From positions 1-9,654 of the forward strand of contig CAYLSM010000181.1 in NCBI GenBank assembly GCA_964386505.1: a stretch of DNA of 9,654 nucleotides. Reading direction: 5' to 3'. The stretch comes from JAJFUG01 sp964386505. GTDB lineage: Bacteria > Gemmatimonadota > Glassbacteria > GWA2-58-10. Each line of letters opens with the position of its first letter. Positions within the stretch are counted from its first letter, which is position 1. Of the stretch, positions 1 to 6,045 are shown piece after piece. The notes beneath the pieces are model-generated. The model was given only the letters and a program-made list of their open reading frames with translations, did not search any database and was not told the origin of the DNA. The position numbers and the translations under genes are program-made.

Positions 1-2
1 GA

Positions 3-878
3 TCAGATCAAAGTCTAGATCAAAGATGGCGCTTCTTTTGGGTTTATCCCGACCCAGCCAAAAAGGTTGGCGCGGATGTCAGCGGAGCCGAGATCATCCC
101 GGTGCAGGGCACCGAGCTGGCCGGCCGCCTGGCCGGACGCCTTTACGAGCTGCGCAAGGCCAAGGGCATGACCGAGGAGCAGGCGGTGGAGACGCTCAAG
201 ACCCATATGTATTTCGCCGCCATGCTGGTCAAGGAGGACCTGGCCCACGGCTACGTGGCCGGGGCGCAGTGCACCACCGCCGCAACGCTCAAGCCCGCGC
301 TGCAGATTATCAAGACCCGCCCCGGAATCAGCATTGTCTCCAGCTTCTTCATGATGGTCCATCCCGACCCGCGCTGGGGCGCCGACGGCGTGCTGTTCTA
401 CGCCGACAGCGGTCTGGTGATCGATCCGAACGTGCAGGAGCTCGCCGAGATCGCTATAACCACCGCCGACACGTTCCGCACCATGCTGGGCGTGGAGCCG
501 CGCGTGGCCATGCTCAGTTTCTCCACCAAGGGCAGCGCCAGCCACGCCCTAGTGGACAAGGTGGTCAACGCTACGAACCTGGTCAAAGAGAAACGGCCGG
601 ACATTATCGTGGACGGCGAGCTGCAGGGTGATGCCGCCCTGATCGAGAAAGTGGCGGCCAGCAAGGCCCCCGGCAGCCCGGTGGGCGGCAAGGCCAACAT
701 CCTGATCTTCCCCGACCTCAACGCCGGCAACATCGCCTACAAGCTGACCCAGCGCCTGGCCGGAGCCGAGGCCTACGGCCCGCTGATCCAGGGCATCGCC
801 AAGCCGGTGAACGACCTGTCGCGCGGCTGCTCTGTGGATGACATCGTCTCGGTCACCGCGATCACCGCGGTCAGTTGA
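3..878 (+). CDS. pta: Phosphate acetyltransferase, 5'-truncated by the window edge
   Basis: The enzyme interconverts acetyl-CoA plus phosphate with acetyl phosphate plus CoA in the cytoplasm; with acetate kinase it forms the acetate/ATP pathway. The reading frame is open from base 3, and about 291 codons remain of a family usually near 330 residues, so the N-terminus is missing. Family signatures run the whole length: GLVAG-like 'GYVAGAQCTTAATLKPALQ', 'GVLFYADSGLVIDPN', 'MLSFSTKGSA', 'VDGELQGDAAL', and the C-terminal 'NDLSRGCSVDDIV'. The Ser-Arg pair and second Asp of that last motif match the catalytic Ser309, Arg310 and Asp316 known for the Methanosarcina enzyme. Residues before 'AKKVGADVSGAEI' (bases 3 to about 56) do not look like the family. 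It is a short Pta without the long N-terminal regulatory domain, as far as the visible part shows. A GTG at 102 is inside the conserved domain and is not the start. A strong terminator follows. Confidence 0.93.
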   Translation, partial: SDQSLDQRWRFFWVYPDPAKKVGADVSGAEIIPVQGTELAGRLAGRLYELRKAKGMTEEQAVETLKTHMYFAAMLVKEDLAHGYVAGAQCTTAATLKPALQIIKTRPGISIVSSFFMMVHPDPRWGADGVLFYADSGLVIDPNVQELAEIAITTADTFRTMLGVEPRVAMLSFSTKGSASHALVDKVVNATNLVKEKRPDIIVDGELQGDAALIEKVAASKAPGSPVGGKANILIFPDLNAGNIAYKLTQRLAGAEAYGPLIQGIAKPVNDLSRGCSVDDIVSVTAITAVS

Positions 879-895
879 GCTGCGGCTGAAATTGA

Positions 896-937
896 AAAAG
901 CGGAGGGGCGGGTCAACTGACCCGCCCCTCCGCTTTT
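896..937. terminator. Bidirectional rho-independent terminator
   Basis: Two perfectly complementary 20-base arms (896-915 and 918-937) surround a two-base centre. The core is very GC-rich (left arm cggaggggcgggtca), and the outer ends are an A-run on the left and a T-run on the right. Because both ends are A/T runs, either strand yields a GC stem followed by U residues. It lies 17 bases after the pta stop and about 20 bases before the convergent isomerase stop, so it probably ends both transcripts. In practice the loop would open to four or more bases. Confidence 0.93.
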
Positions 938-957
938 GTGTTCCAGGCTTGGCCGGT

Positions 958-1719
958 TCAGACTTCTTCGAGCATCCGCTGGATGAAAGCCGCATCCTTT
1001 GCCAGTTGCGACGGACTGTTGTCCAGGTTGAACTCGAAGAACATGGTGCCCTGCCAGCCGGCCGCCTTGAGTTTGCCGATATAGCCGCGCCAGTCCTTCT
1101 CACGGTCGGCCAGGGGGCCCAGGTCATCCATGCCCTGCGGGTTCTGCATGTGCACCATCACCAGGTAGGGCAGCACCTTGTCCAGGTTGTCCAGGCTTTT
1201 CTCGAAGCTGTCGAAGGGCAGCACCTGCCAGTAGGAGAAGACATTCGGGTGGCCGATGGCGCGCAGGAGCTTGAGAGCGTAGTCGCCGCCATGGGTCGGG
1301 GTGTTGTTGTGGAACTCGAAAGCCACCTTGACCTTGCGCGCGGCGGCCTGGTCGGCGATGGCGCGTGTTGTAGCGACTATCTTGGCCAGTTGCTCGTCGT
1401 TCATCTCGGCCGCTTCGATCCAGCCGGCCCAGAGGCGGATGACCTGCGCGCCCAGGGCCGCGGCTGCCTCCAGCACCGGGACGAAAGCGGCGGGATCGTG
1501 CTCGAAAACATTGAAATACGAGCCGTAGCTCGGGGTTGCCAGGCCCGCAGCGGCGCATTTGGACGCGATCTGGCGGATACCCTCCGCTCCCAGGGCGGGC
1601 GGTACGTGGACATCCCCGCCCCATTCGATCGCCTGCAGGCCGGTCTCACGGGCGGTGCGGATAACCTCGTCCACGCTCATCTTGCGGAAAGTCACGCTGC
1701 AAAGTCCGAGTTTAATCAA
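958..1719 (-). CDS. Sugar phosphate isomerase/epimerase-like TIM-barrel protein (AP endonuclease 2 family)
   Basis: This 253-residue protein has the xylose-isomerase-like TIM-barrel pattern that acts on sugars or inositols through a divalent metal. Visible landmarks are 'LQAIEWGGDVHVP' (residues 29-40), 'VIRLWAGW' (93-100), 'VAFEFHNN' (132-139), 'YWQVLP' (163-168), 'VMVHMQNP' (187-194) and 'MFFEFNLDN' (226-234). By analogy with the family, Glu135, His190 and Glu229 are candidate metal ligands; Gln165 sits where many relatives have Asp. The start is TTG at 1719, chosen because a perfect AAGGAGG lies seven bases upstream. There is no signal peptide, so it is probably cytosolic. It stands alone as a single gene, divergent from queC and convergent with pta, so neighbours do not reveal the substrate. 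The fold assignment is firm; the reaction is unknown. Confidence 0.88.
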   Translation of the reverse strand: MIKLGLCSVTFRKMSVDEVIRTARETGLQAIEWGGDVHVPPALGAEGIRQIASKCAAAGLATPSYGSYFNVFEHDPAAFVPVLEAAAALGAQVIRLWAGWIEAAEMNDEQLAKIVATTRAIADQAAARKVKVAFEFHNNTPTHGGDYALKLLRAIGHPNVFSYWQVLPFDSFEKSLDNLDKVLPYLVMVHMQNPQGMDDLGPLADREKDWRGYIGKLKAAGWQGTMFFEFNLDNSPSQLAKDAAFIQRMLEEV

Positions 1720-1726
1720 CGGGAGG

Positions 1727-1733
1727 CCTCCTT
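1727..1733 (-). promoter_or_regulatory. Consensus ribosome binding site fixing a TTG start
   Basis: On the minus strand this reads AAGGAGG, with a seven-base spacer to TTG at 1719-1717. No ATG or GTG is better placed, so it decides the TTG start of the isomerase-like gene. The SD forms part of a 10-base palindrome (ggaggcctcc, 1722-1731). Confidence 0.85.
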
Positions 1734-1792
1734 AAGCTGATACAAAACTCCGCACTGCGCCGCACCCTGCGACACGGTTTATTCGTTAAGCT

Positions 1793-1822
1793 AAAATATC
1801 GGTTCTTGACAGGCTTTGTCAA
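1793..1822 (-). promoter_or_regulatory. Likely sigma-70-type promoter of the isomerase-like gene
   Basis: Reading the minus strand, TTGACA (1822-1817) is a perfect -35 box. An 18-base spacer follows, then TATTTT (1798-1793), which matches four of six bases of the -10 consensus. Transcription would start near 1786, leaving a leader of about 65 bases before the TTG start. The -35 box is one arm of the 19-bp inverted repeat described separately. Confidence 0.5.
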
Positions 1823-1823
1823 G
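1805..1823. repeat. Inverted repeat, candidate operator between divergent genes
   Basis: Perfect 7-base arms cttgaca (1805-1811) and tgtcaag (1817-1823) flank a 5-base spacer. Each arm contains TTGACA in its own direction, so one arm is the -35 box of the minus-strand promoter and the other offers a consensus -35 towards queC, although I see no good -10 at 17 bases on the plus side. The size and position suit binding of a dimeric repressor, but no regulator gene is nearby. Confidence 0.45.
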
Positions 1824-1894
1824 ATGGACCTGAATGAGTCACTCTTGCGTCCGGAGGCCGCTGTACGCATATTTAACCGGTCGGGCACAGGGGA

Positions 1895-1941
1895 GAAATA
1901 TTGAGAGAAACACCTATATTTCAGGAGCCGTCAAATGACGG
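1895..1941 (+). promoter_or_regulatory. Structured leader of queC: two stem-loops around the ribosome site
   Basis: The first stem has perfect 7-base arms gaaatat (1895-1901) and atatttc (1916-1922) with a 14-base loop. Its last base touches the SD AGGAG (1923-1927). The second is a short dyad ccgtca/tgacgg (1928-1933 and 1936-1941) that encloses the ATG at 1935, effectively a five-base stem with loop aaat. Together they could modulate access to the start. They do not match the preQ1-I riboswitch consensus that I know of, so this is only a structural observation. Confidence 0.35.
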
Positions 1942-2624
1942 ATAAATCGGGTAGCGCGGTGGTCTGCGCCAGCGGCGGGATGGACAGCGCGGTCTGTGCG
2001 GCACTGGCCTGCCGTGACCACGCGCGGGTGTATTTTCTGCACGCCGATTACGGTCAGCGCACCGAGGCCGCCGAACGCGAGCGTTTCAGCCGTCTGGCCG
2101 CGCATTTCGGGGCTGCCGGGACCCTGCTGATCCGCCTGGACCACCTTCGCGCCATCGGCGGGTCGAGCCTGACCGACCCGGCCCTGGCCGTGCCTGAGGC
2201 CGACCTTTCCAATCCCTCCATTCCCAGCACCTATGTGCCGTTCCGCAACGCGCAGATCCTTTCGGCCGCAGTGGCCTGGGCCGAGGTGCAGGGTGCGGGT
2301 GCGGTCTTCATCGGGGCTGTGGAGCAGGACTCCAGCGGCTATCCCGACTGCCGGCGCGCCTTCTTCGAGGCCTTCGAGCGCGCGGTGGACCTGGGCACCC
2401 GTCCCGGCACGCGGATCGACATCCGCACCCCGCTGATCGGGATGAAGAAGTGTGAGATCGTGAAATTGGGTCTGTCGCTGGGGGTGCCGTTCGAACTGAC
2501 CTGGAGCTGCTACCAGTCCGAACAGCGCGCCTGCGGACACTGCGACAGTTGCGCCCTTCGGCTGCGCGCGTTCCGTGAAGCCGGGGTGGAGGACCCGATT
2601 CCGTACGAGGAGGGGGTGCGATGA
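1935..2624 (+). CDS. queC: 7-cyano-7-deazaguanine synthase QueC
   Basis: QueC converts 7-carboxy-7-deazaguanine to preQ0 with ATP and ammonia, a cytosolic step towards queuosine in tRNA. The 229-residue product shows the ATP-pyrophosphatase P-loop SGGMDS (residues 13-18; Met where Leu is usual), 'HADYGQR' (36-42), 'YVPFRN' (100-105) and 'DSSGYPDCR' (132-140). The zinc-binding cysteines Cys192, Cys200, Cys203 and Cys206 lie in 'SCYQSEQRACGHCDSC'. The ATG has an AGGAG site seven bases upstream. The last bases overlap the start of the next small gene (ATGA), implying translational coupling. None of queD, queE, queF or folE is in the window, so those steps must be encoded elsewhere. Length and motifs are normal for the family. 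Confidence 0.96.
   Translation: MTDKSGSAVVCASGGMDSAVCAALACRDHARVYFLHADYGQRTEAAERERFSRLAAHFGAAGTLLIRLDHLRAIGGSSLTDPALAVPEADLSNPSIPSTYVPFRNAQILSAAVAWAEVQGAGAVFIGAVEQDSSGYPDCRRAFFEAFERAVDLGTRPGTRIDIRTPLIGMKKCEIVKLGLSLGVPFELTWSCYQSEQRACGHCDSCALRLRAFREAGVEDPIPYEEGVR
2608..2613 (+). promoter_or_regulatory. Consensus ribosome binding site inside the queC 3' end
   Basis: AGGAGG lies within the last codons of queC, seven bases before the ATG at 2621. It is as good as the best site in the window, and it supports the short cysteine-rich gene as genuinely translated. Confidence 0.75.
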
Positions 2625-2827
2625 AAGACCTTCTGCGCCCGGACAGCCCCGGCGAGATCCGTCACGAGGACCAGCGCGTGAAAGTCGAGCGGCTCTGCCT
2701 GGATTTCGATGAGGACTGCGTGCTGGGCGACGCTCCGCCGTTCGGCTCGTTCCGCCGCTGCTGGGACTACGACCGCTCCACCGGTTTCTGCCCGTTCTGC
2801 CTTCCCCGCGACAACGCCCCAGCCTGA
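2621..2827 (+). CDS. Small cysteine-rich protein of unknown function, coupled to queC
   Basis: I do not recognise this 68-residue protein. Support for it as a gene is the perfect AGGAGG seven bases before the ATG, the four-base ATGA overlap with the queC stop, and sensible codon use for this GC-rich genome. It is acidic in the first half ('LDFDEDCVLGD', residues 27-37) and has five cysteines: Cys26, Cys33, Cys47, Cys57 and Cys60. The CPFC at 57-60 with Cys47 upstream could bind a metal, as in small zinc ribbons, but this is inference. There is no signal peptide or membrane segment, so it should be cytosolic. Co-translation with QueC suggests a link to 7-deazaguanine metabolism or tRNA modification. 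Its last 61 bases overlap, antisense, the end of the convergent glycosyltransferase gene, and no terminator is seen between them. Confidence 0.62.
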   Translation: MKDLLRPDSPGEIRHEDQRVKVERLCLDFDEDCVLGDAPPFGSFRRCWDYDRSTGFCPFCLPRDNAPA

Positions 2828-3957
2828 GAATCCCGCACCAGGCGGATGAAACGTTCCTCGACCACCTGCATGTTGTTTTCCCACAAAGCCCGTGCTGTGA
2901 TCAGTTTCAGGTTGTGGCTGCGCGCCCTTCGGCGCAGGTCGTGGTCGGTCATGGCGCGACGCAGGCACTCGGAGAGACGGCCGAAATCGCCGGGTGGGAA
3001 CAGCAGACCGTTGACCCCGTCGCCCACCCATTCGCGGTTGCCTGGAATGTCGCTTACCACCGGGAAAGCCCCGCAGGCCATGGCCTCGAGAAGTGAGACC
3101 GAGGCCCCGTCCGAGCGGCTGCACGACACATAGATATCCGAGGCGCGCAAGGCGGCGGCCAGGCAGGGCGGGTCGAGCCAGCCGTGGAACCCGCTCAGGC
3201 GGTCCCCCAGTCCGTAATAGCCGGCGAAATGCTCCAGCTTTTCCCTCTCGCTTCCCTCTCCCACCACGGAAAGCTGAAAGTTCCAGCCCGCCTCGCGCAG
3301 GATCAGGGTGGCTCGCAGCAAGGTGTCCACGCCATAGACCGGCTCCAGGCGCCGCGTGCTGATTATCGAGAACGGACGCCCCGGCTCGCCGCAGCGCGCA
3401 ACGGGCGGCTCGGGCTGCGGATCGGCCGGGAAGAATGTCTGACTTTCAATCCCCAGCGGCGAGCAGATGATCCGCTCGCTTTCCACTTTGAACGCGAGCA
3501 GCTTATCGGCCAGCACGGTGGCGTCACAGGTGAACAGCGCCCCCGCGCGCAGAACCAGAGCGGTCCGGAGACGGTGCAGCGGGCTGCGGCCGGCGTTTAC
3601 CAGCAGGTCGGAGCCCCAGCAGGTCACGGCCAGGGGGCGGGCCGAGCGCACCAGCGCGGCCAGGAACCCATAGCCCGGCACGTAGTGGGCGTTGACCAGG
3701 TCCGGCCGGAAACGGTGCACGATATGCGCCAGGGAGGGTGCGGCCAGGCTGTAGCGCAGCGCCATGGGACGCAGGAACGCGGTGGGCAGGACTTTCTCCT
3801 CCAGGTCGTGCCCGGGCGAGGGCTCCAGGCTCACGAGCTGCACTGTGTGGCCGCGGGAACGGAAATAGCTCACCCAGCGCCGGGTATGCACGACATCCGC
3901 GCTGGCCATCACGAGCAGGCGGAGCGGTTGCGCGGGGCTTGGGAGGGTCTGGGTCAT
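2767..3957 (-). CDS. GT4-family (GT-B) glycosyltransferase
   Basis: The 396-residue protein is predicted to transfer a sugar from a nucleotide-sugar donor to a growing glycan, at the cytosolic face of the membrane. The N-terminal acceptor half shows 'VHTRRWVSYFRSRGHTV' (23-39), 'AHYVPGYG' (90-97) and 'VTCWGSDLL' (111-119). The C-terminal donor half has 'STRRLEPVYGVDTLL' (200-214), 'VVGEGSER' (231-238), 'SDGASVSLLEAMACG' (282-296) and 'GDGVNGLLFPPGD' (312-324). The usual E-x7-E pair is present as Asp283 and Glu291. A moderate AGGA lies upstream of the ATG at 3957. It is separated from the next glycosyltransferase gene by 102 bases that hold a good promoter, so it may be transcribed independently. 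The C-terminal tail past residue 380 is basic and not conserved-looking, and it overlaps the convergent small gene. Donor and acceptor cannot be told. Confidence 0.92.
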   Translation of the reverse strand: MTQTLPSPAQPLRLLVMASADVVHTRRWVSYFRSRGHTVQLVSLEPSPGHDLEEKVLPTAFLRPMALRYSLAAPSLAHIVHRFRPDLVNAHYVPGYGFLAALVRSARPLAVTCWGSDLLVNAGRSPLHRLRTALVLRAGALFTCDATVLADKLLAFKVESERIICSPLGIESQTFFPADPQPEPPVARCGEPGRPFSIISTRRLEPVYGVDTLLRATLILREAGWNFQLSVVGEGSEREKLEHFAGYYGLGDRLSGFHGWLDPPCLAAALRASDIYVSCSRSDGASVSLLEAMACGAFPVVSDIPGNREWVGDGVNGLLFPPGDFGRLSECLRRAMTDHDLRRRARSHNLKLITARALWENNMQVVEERFIRLVRDSQAGALSRGRQNGQKPVERS

Positions 3958-3992
3958 GGGATGCTGTCCTGGCGGAGGAACAGATTGAGTGG

Positions 3993-4030
3993 GGGCGTTT
4001 ATTTCCGCCCTGCTACGGACTGTCGGTCCG
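3993..4030 (-). other. Two small stem-loops in the 5' leader of the glycosyltransferase gene
   Basis: Stem one pairs 4030-4026 with 4020-4016 (cggac/gtccg, 5-base loop). Stem two pairs 4010-4006 with 3997-3993 (gggcg/cgccc, 8-base loop). If the promoter at 4035-4063 is used, the first stem lies at the very 5' end of the mRNA, where it could protect the transcript. No T-run follows either stem, so neither looks like an intrinsic terminator. Confidence 0.35.
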
Positions 4031-4034
4031 CTAT

Positions 4035-4063
4035 ATAATACTGCAAATTCCCCACCGGTTCAA
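4035..4063 (-). promoter_or_regulatory. Likely promoter of the downstream glycosyltransferase gene
   Basis: Minus-strand TTGAAC (4063-4058), a 17-base spacer and TATTAT (4040-4035) give four-of-six and five-of-six matches to the sigma-70 boxes with optimal spacing. The start would be near 4028, with a leader of about 70 bases. The -35 box overlaps the stop codon of the upstream glycosyltransferase gene. Confidence 0.55.
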
Positions 4064-5334
4064 TCCGGCCGGCAGCAGATTAATATTTCTTCCTCCAGGC
4101 TGAAAGCCTCCACCTCCCGGCGCTTGCGCTCGGCGAAATCCGGGATCAGCTCCGCGGCCGTGCGTCGGGCGCCCTCGGCCAGGACTGCCAGACGCTGATT
4201 GTCGGCCAGAAGCCCGGTCAGGGCGGACTCCAGGCCGGATGGCCCGTTCCAGGCCACCAGCCGCCCGTTAACCCCGTCCCGCACCACCCGGCTCACCTCG
4301 CCCATCTCAAGCGCAAGCACCGGCAGCCCGTGGCAGAGCGCCTCCAGCACGCTGTTGGTCAGATTGGTGCGGTCGGCGGTGGCTGCGTAGAGGTCGGCGC
4401 CCAGGTAGTGCGCGGTAAGCTCGGCCTGGGTCATGGCGCCGGTGAACAGCACGCGCTTGCCCAGGCGTGCGGCCAGGCGCTCCAGGCTCGCCCGCTCAGG
4501 GCCGTCACCCACCACCACCGCCGCCACAGGGGCGCCATCCGGAAGTCTCCGCGGCAGGGTCTCGATCAGGCGTTCCACCCGCTGCTGGGCCCAGAGACGG
4601 CAGACCCGCAGCACCACCCGGCAGTCGGCGGGCAGGCCCAGACCGGTGCGCCAGGCGGAGCGGTCCGGGCAGGAAGGCAGAGTGGAGGGACGCTCCACGC
4701 CGCACAGAAGGCTCACCACACGCTCTGCTGGCACGCCCATCTTTGCGGCGGCAGCCGCCCCGCCCGAGCCGTCCTCGGTCACCACCCAGCGCGCGGCGCT
4801 GCAGCGGAACGAGAGCACCTCCTCGAACTGGGCCAGCCGCACCAGCGGCGACCAGCCCTTGAGGCCCAGCGACACTCCGAACAAACGGACAATCAGCGGC
4901 GCGCCGAGGCTCCGGGCGATACTCTCCGCCGCGCGCACGCCCATGAAACCGTAGGCCGCCACGAGGCTGTAATTGTCTTTCGACGCCACACGCCGGGCGG
5001 TCCGCCCGGCTTTCACATTGAACAACCAGTAGGTTGCCAGCCGGAGCAGCCAGTCCAGGGCAAAGGCCGGGCGGCGCAACCAGGAGCGCCCGGCCAGACG
5101 CGAGAACGAGAAAATCCGTTCCGGCCAGGGGAAACTCACCGCCTCCACGCCGGGGGGAAGCTCACCCGCCAGGCAGCCCGCGCCCGCGGGGTGTACCACT
5201 GTCACCCGTGTGAAGACCTCGCCCAGGGCGCTCAGCGAGAGGTGAAAATCCGGGCTGCCGCTGCCGGGGCCCAGGGACCAGAGGCGGTCCCAGCTATAGA
5301 GGACGAGGATTTTCCCGGGACGGCGCTTGCTCAT
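4060..5334 (-). CDS. GT4-like (GT-B) glycosyltransferase, second copy type
   Basis: The 424-residue protein is predicted to add a sugar to a surface glycan. The donor half contains 'VLRVCRLWAQQRVERLIETL' (241-260), 'VVVGDGPER' (273-281), 'LFTGAMTQAELTAHYLGADL' (296-315), 'NLTNSVLEALCHGLPV' (324-339) and 'VRDGVNGRLV' (351-360). Glu331 is the second acid of the family pair, but the position eight residues before it is Thr323, so the canonical E-x7-E is incomplete. I chose ATG at 5334 because it overlaps the methyltransferase stop as ATGA and has AGGAG 11 bases upstream. The frame stays open to 5700 further upstream, but those residues are Pro/Gly/Ala/Arg-rich antisense sequence inside the methyltransferase gene. 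No signal peptide is seen. It is the third gene of a tight acyltransferase-methyltransferase-glycosyltransferase run. Confidence 0.9.
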   Translation of the reverse strand: MSKRRPGKILVLYSWDRLWSLGPGSGSPDFHLSLSALGEVFTRVTVVHPAGAGCLAGELPPGVEAVSFPWPERIFSFSRLAGRSWLRRPAFALDWLLRLATYWLFNVKAGRTARRVASKDNYSLVAAYGFMGVRAAESIARSLGAPLIVRLFGVSLGLKGWSPLVRLAQFEEVLSFRCSAARWVVTEDGSGGAAAAAKMGVPAERVVSLLCGVERPSTLPSCPDRSAWRTGLGLPADCRVVLRVCRLWAQQRVERLIETLPRRLPDGAPVAAVVVGDGPERASLERLAARLGKRVLFTGAMTQAELTAHYLGADLYAATADRTNLTNSVLEALCHGLPVLALEMGEVSRVVRDGVNGRLVAWNGPSGLESALTGLLADNQRLAVLAEGARRTAAELIPDFAERKRREVEAFSLEEEILICCRPD

Positions 5335-6044
5335 GGGACGGGTTGCTCCTGTCGCACGTAGAGGGCCAGGATGTTGCTGCGCAGGCGGCGCAGGCGTGGG
5401 CCGCGGGTCAGGCGGGCCAGGGCCAGCAGACAGCGGAACATCCAGCGGCGGCTCCAGTCCAGGGCCTCGACGAATTCGAGCCGCTCCAGGCGGAACCCAG
5501 CCGGGGCGGCTTCCATCCGGCGCGGGATGTTCCAGCGGTGGTGCGTGGGCAGCACGGCCTCGCGCGGCACCCGGTAGAGCCGGGCAATCAGCGCGCTGCG
5601 GAATCCTCCCGGGACCAGAGCGGCCAGGGCCACCAGGGGCGAGCGGCGGTTGGTGGTGATGAGCAGAAGGCGTCCTCCGGGGCGCAGTACGCGGGCGCAC
5701 TCGGCCCAGGCGCGCTGCGGAGCTTCCAGGTGCTCGACCACGAAACGCAGGGCCAGGGCCCCGGCGCAGTTGTCGCGGAACGGCAGGGCCTGGATATCTG
5801 CCGCCACGAAAGATCCGGACAGGTGTGTGGGAGTGACAAGGTCCACCGCTATTCCAGCAGCCAGATCGGCGTTCTCGCGGATGAAATCCGTGCCTCCAGC
5901 GCCCAGGTCAAGCCAGAGCCCGGCCCCGGGCAGCACCTCGCGCAGACGCCGCTCGTAAAGCTCCCAGCGGAACGGCTCGCCGGGAAGTAGCCGGGCGGCA
6001 CGTTCGCGCGCCCAGGCCTCGTTGGCCGAACCCGGCGCGCCCAT
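5331..6044 (-). CDS. Class I SAM-dependent methyltransferase
   Basis: The 237-residue protein is a Rossmann-fold methyltransferase (Methyltransf_11 type). Motif I is 'LWLDLGAGG' (43-51). An acidic residue for SAM ribose binding is Asp68 in 'AVDL'. 'FVAADIQALPF' (79-89) is the motif II region, followed by 'FVVEHL' (101-106) and 'RVLRPGGRLLLIT' (118-130). The C-terminal third is Arg-rich with a hydrophobic segment ('WMFRCLLALARL', 201-212) that may touch the membrane. The ATG at 6044 comes one base after the stop of the upstream acyltransferase gene, with GGAG eight bases before it. Its own stop overlaps the next start (ATGA). The context suggests methylation of a sugar or lipid-linked glycan intermediate, but the substrate is inferred only from neighbours. 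Confidence 0.92.
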   Translation of the reverse strand: MGAPGSANEAWARERAARLLPGEPFRWELYERRLREVLPGAGLWLDLGAGGTDFIRENADLAAGIAVDLVTPTHLSGSFVAADIQALPFRDNCAGALALRFVVEHLEAPQRAWAECARVLRPGGRLLLITTNRRSPLVALAALVPGGFRSALIARLYRVPREAVLPTHHRWNIPRRMEAAPAGFRLERLEFVEALDWSRRWMFRCLLALARLTRGPRLRRLRSNILALYVRQEQPVP

Positions 6045-6045
6045 T

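Noticed and set aside
838..1740. 300-codon open frame on the plus strand
   Set aside because: It is antisense to the isomerase-like gene and runs through the terminator. Its protein is a low-information GC-rich composition, and the minus-strand protein has clear family motifs.
1824..1934. preQ1 riboswitch before queC
   Set aside because: The gene is a common target of this switch, but the C-rich loop and A-rich tail of the class I consensus are not seen, and I could not recognise other classes.
3184..4038. 284-codon open frame on the plus strand
   Set aside because: It is antisense to a glycosyltransferase with recognisable motifs; long stop-free antisense frames are expected at this GC content.
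4330..5361. 343-codon open frame on the plus strand
   Set aside because: It is antisense to the second glycosyltransferase, its composition is Ala/Gly/Gln/His/Arg-rich, and no motif is visible.
5335..5700. N-terminal extension of the second glycosyltransferase
   Set aside because: The added 122 residues are Pro/Gly/Ala/Arg-rich out-of-frame translation of the methyltransferase gene. The ATG at 5334 with an ATGA overlap is the natural start.
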